Assembly (NCBI GenBank): GCA_023425455.1
Contig: JAFACP010000338.1
Coordinates: 1 to 5,742, forward strand
Reading direction: 5' to 3'
DNA from: Pseudomonadota bacterium
GTDB lineage: Bacteria > Pseudomonadota > Gammaproteobacteria > Enterobacterales > Enterobacteriaceae
DNA: 5,742 bases
A model generated the notes under the pieces. It worked only from the letters and a program-made list of their open reading frames with translations, did no database searches and was not told the DNA's origin. Shown one piece after another: positions 5,001 to 5,742 of this stretch. The translations under genes were made by a program, and so were the position numbers. How positions within the stretch are numbered: position 1 is the first letter of the stretch; every line of letters begins with the position of its first letter.

Positions 5001-5742
5001 ATGACGCGCTATCAGCACCTGGCCAACCTTCTGGCCGAACGTATTGAACACGGGTTGTACCGCAGCGGCGAACGCCTGCCCTCGGTCCGCGCGCTGAGCC
5101 AGGAGCATGGCGTGAGCATCAGCACTATCCAGCAGGCCTACCAGATCCTCGAGAACCGCCAGCTGATTATCCCCCAGCCGCGATCCGGCTATTTTGTCGC
5201 ACCGCGCAAGGCCCCGCCTCCGGTTCCGGCCATGACGCGTCCGGTGCAGCGCCCGGTCGACGTTACCCAGTGGGATGAGGTGATGATGCTGCTGGATGCC
5301 CGCACCGACAAAGAGATGATCTCCTTCGGCGGCGGTTCGCCGGACATCAGCCAGCCGGGCCTGAAGCCCCTGTGGCGGGAGATGAGCCGCATCGCCCAGC
5401 ACAACCCGGCCGAGATGCTGAGCTATGACGTGCTGGACGGTCGCCTTGAGCTGCGCGAGCAGATTGCGCGCCTGATGCTGGACAGCGGTTCAACGGTGGC
5501 GGCCAACGAGATCGTGATCACCAACGGCTGCCACGGCGCCCTGTCCATCGCCCTGCTTTCGGTCTGTAAACCGGGGGATATCGTGGCGGTCGAGTCGCCG
5601 TCGTTTCACGGCACCATGCAGATGCTGCGCGGGTTTGACATCAAGGCGATAGAAATTCCGACCGATTCGCAAACCGGGATCAGCATTGAGGCACTGGAGC
5701 TGGCACTGGAGCAGTGGCCCATCAAAGCGGTGATCCTGGTGC
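5001..5742 (+). CDS. yjiR: YjiR, MocR-type PLP-dependent regulator (3' end outside the window)
   Basis: The first 247 residues are present, about half of a typical MocR protein (E. coli YjiR is about 470). A GntR winged helix covers about 1-68: YQHLANLLAERIEHGLY, SGERLPSVRALSQEHGVSI, STIQQAYQILENRQLI, RSGYFVAPRK. After a proline-rich linker (71-88) the aminotransferase-like domain begins: ISFGGGSPD, LSYDVLDGRLELREQIARLM, EIVITNGCHGALSIAL, KPGDIVAVESPSFHGTMQML. The Schiff-base lysine lies beyond the edge, so catalytic completeness cannot be judged. The text closely matches what I recall of E. coli YjiR, and the divergent yjiS neighbour agrees. AAGGA seven bases before the ATG supports the start. 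Its target is probably the upstream gap, hence itself and yjiS; the physiological effector is not known to me. Confidence 0.9.
   Translation, partial: MTRYQHLANLLAERIEHGLYRSGERLPSVRALSQEHGVSISTIQQAYQILENRQLIIPQPRSGYFVAPRKAPPPVPAMTRPVQRPVDVTQWDEVMMLLDARTDKEMISFGGGSPDISQPGLKPLWREMSRIAQHNPAEMLSYDVLDGRLELREQIARLMLDSGSTVAANEIVITNGCHGALSIALLSVCKPGDIVAVESPSFHGTMQMLRGFDIKAIEIPTDSQTGISIEALELALEQWPIKAVILV

Noticed and set aside
4851..5402. 183-codon minus-strand open frame
   Set aside because: Antisense to yjiR and running through the yjiS-yjiR regulatory gap; no domain.

Overview
The window looks like a chromosomal accessory region of a member of the Enterobacteriaceae, of the Enterobacter/Klebsiella/Leclercia kind. 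The base composition is GC-rich, and the right end carries a divergent pair that matches yjiS and yjiR of Escherichia coli in protein sequence and arrangement. I see no mobile element, CRISPR array, tRNA or rRNA gene. Most genes are transcription regulators or small proteins likely to be controlled by them.

Layout, left to right. (a) 1-590, minus strand: a MarR/SlyA-type regulator with a clear promoter and a palindrome over its -10. Its stop overlaps the start of a second gene that runs off the left edge, probably an HlyD/EmrA-type efflux adaptor, which would give an emrR-emrA-like order. (b) 593-2012, minus strand: three overlapping genes in the order antibiotic-biosynthesis-monooxygenase-fold protein, double-ACT-domain protein, ArsR-type winged-helix regulator, closed by a strong intrinsic terminator. 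(c) About 2073-2299, plus strand: a frameshifted remnant of a LysR-family effector-binding domain with no DNA-binding domain. (d) 2305-4274: a carboxymuconolactone-decarboxylase/AhpD-like gene (minus) divergent from a full-length MocR-type regulator (plus). (e) 4308-4611, plus strand: a small two-helix membrane protein of the DUF4282 kind, behind a possible extended -10 promoter and a short perfect palindrome. (f) 4662-5742: yjiS (DUF1127, minus) convergent with the DUF4282 gene and divergent from yjiR (MocR type, plus), which is cut by the right edge.

How the parts may work together. The ABM-ACT-ArsR operon looks like a small co-translated module of a putative small-molecule enzyme, a ligand-binding protein and a regulator; its substrate cannot be read from sequence. 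The divergent AhpD-like/MocR pair has the usual layout of a PLP-dependent regulator and its target. The 177-bp yjiS-yjiR gap is the richest regulatory stretch: it holds a 30-bp-spaced direct repeat, inverted copies of the same TACAGA core, and candidate divergent promoters that share one TTGACAA element.

The least ordinary observations are the TACAGA site array, the LysR remnant between two intact transcription units, and the overlapping three-gene operon. None is proof of a new system.
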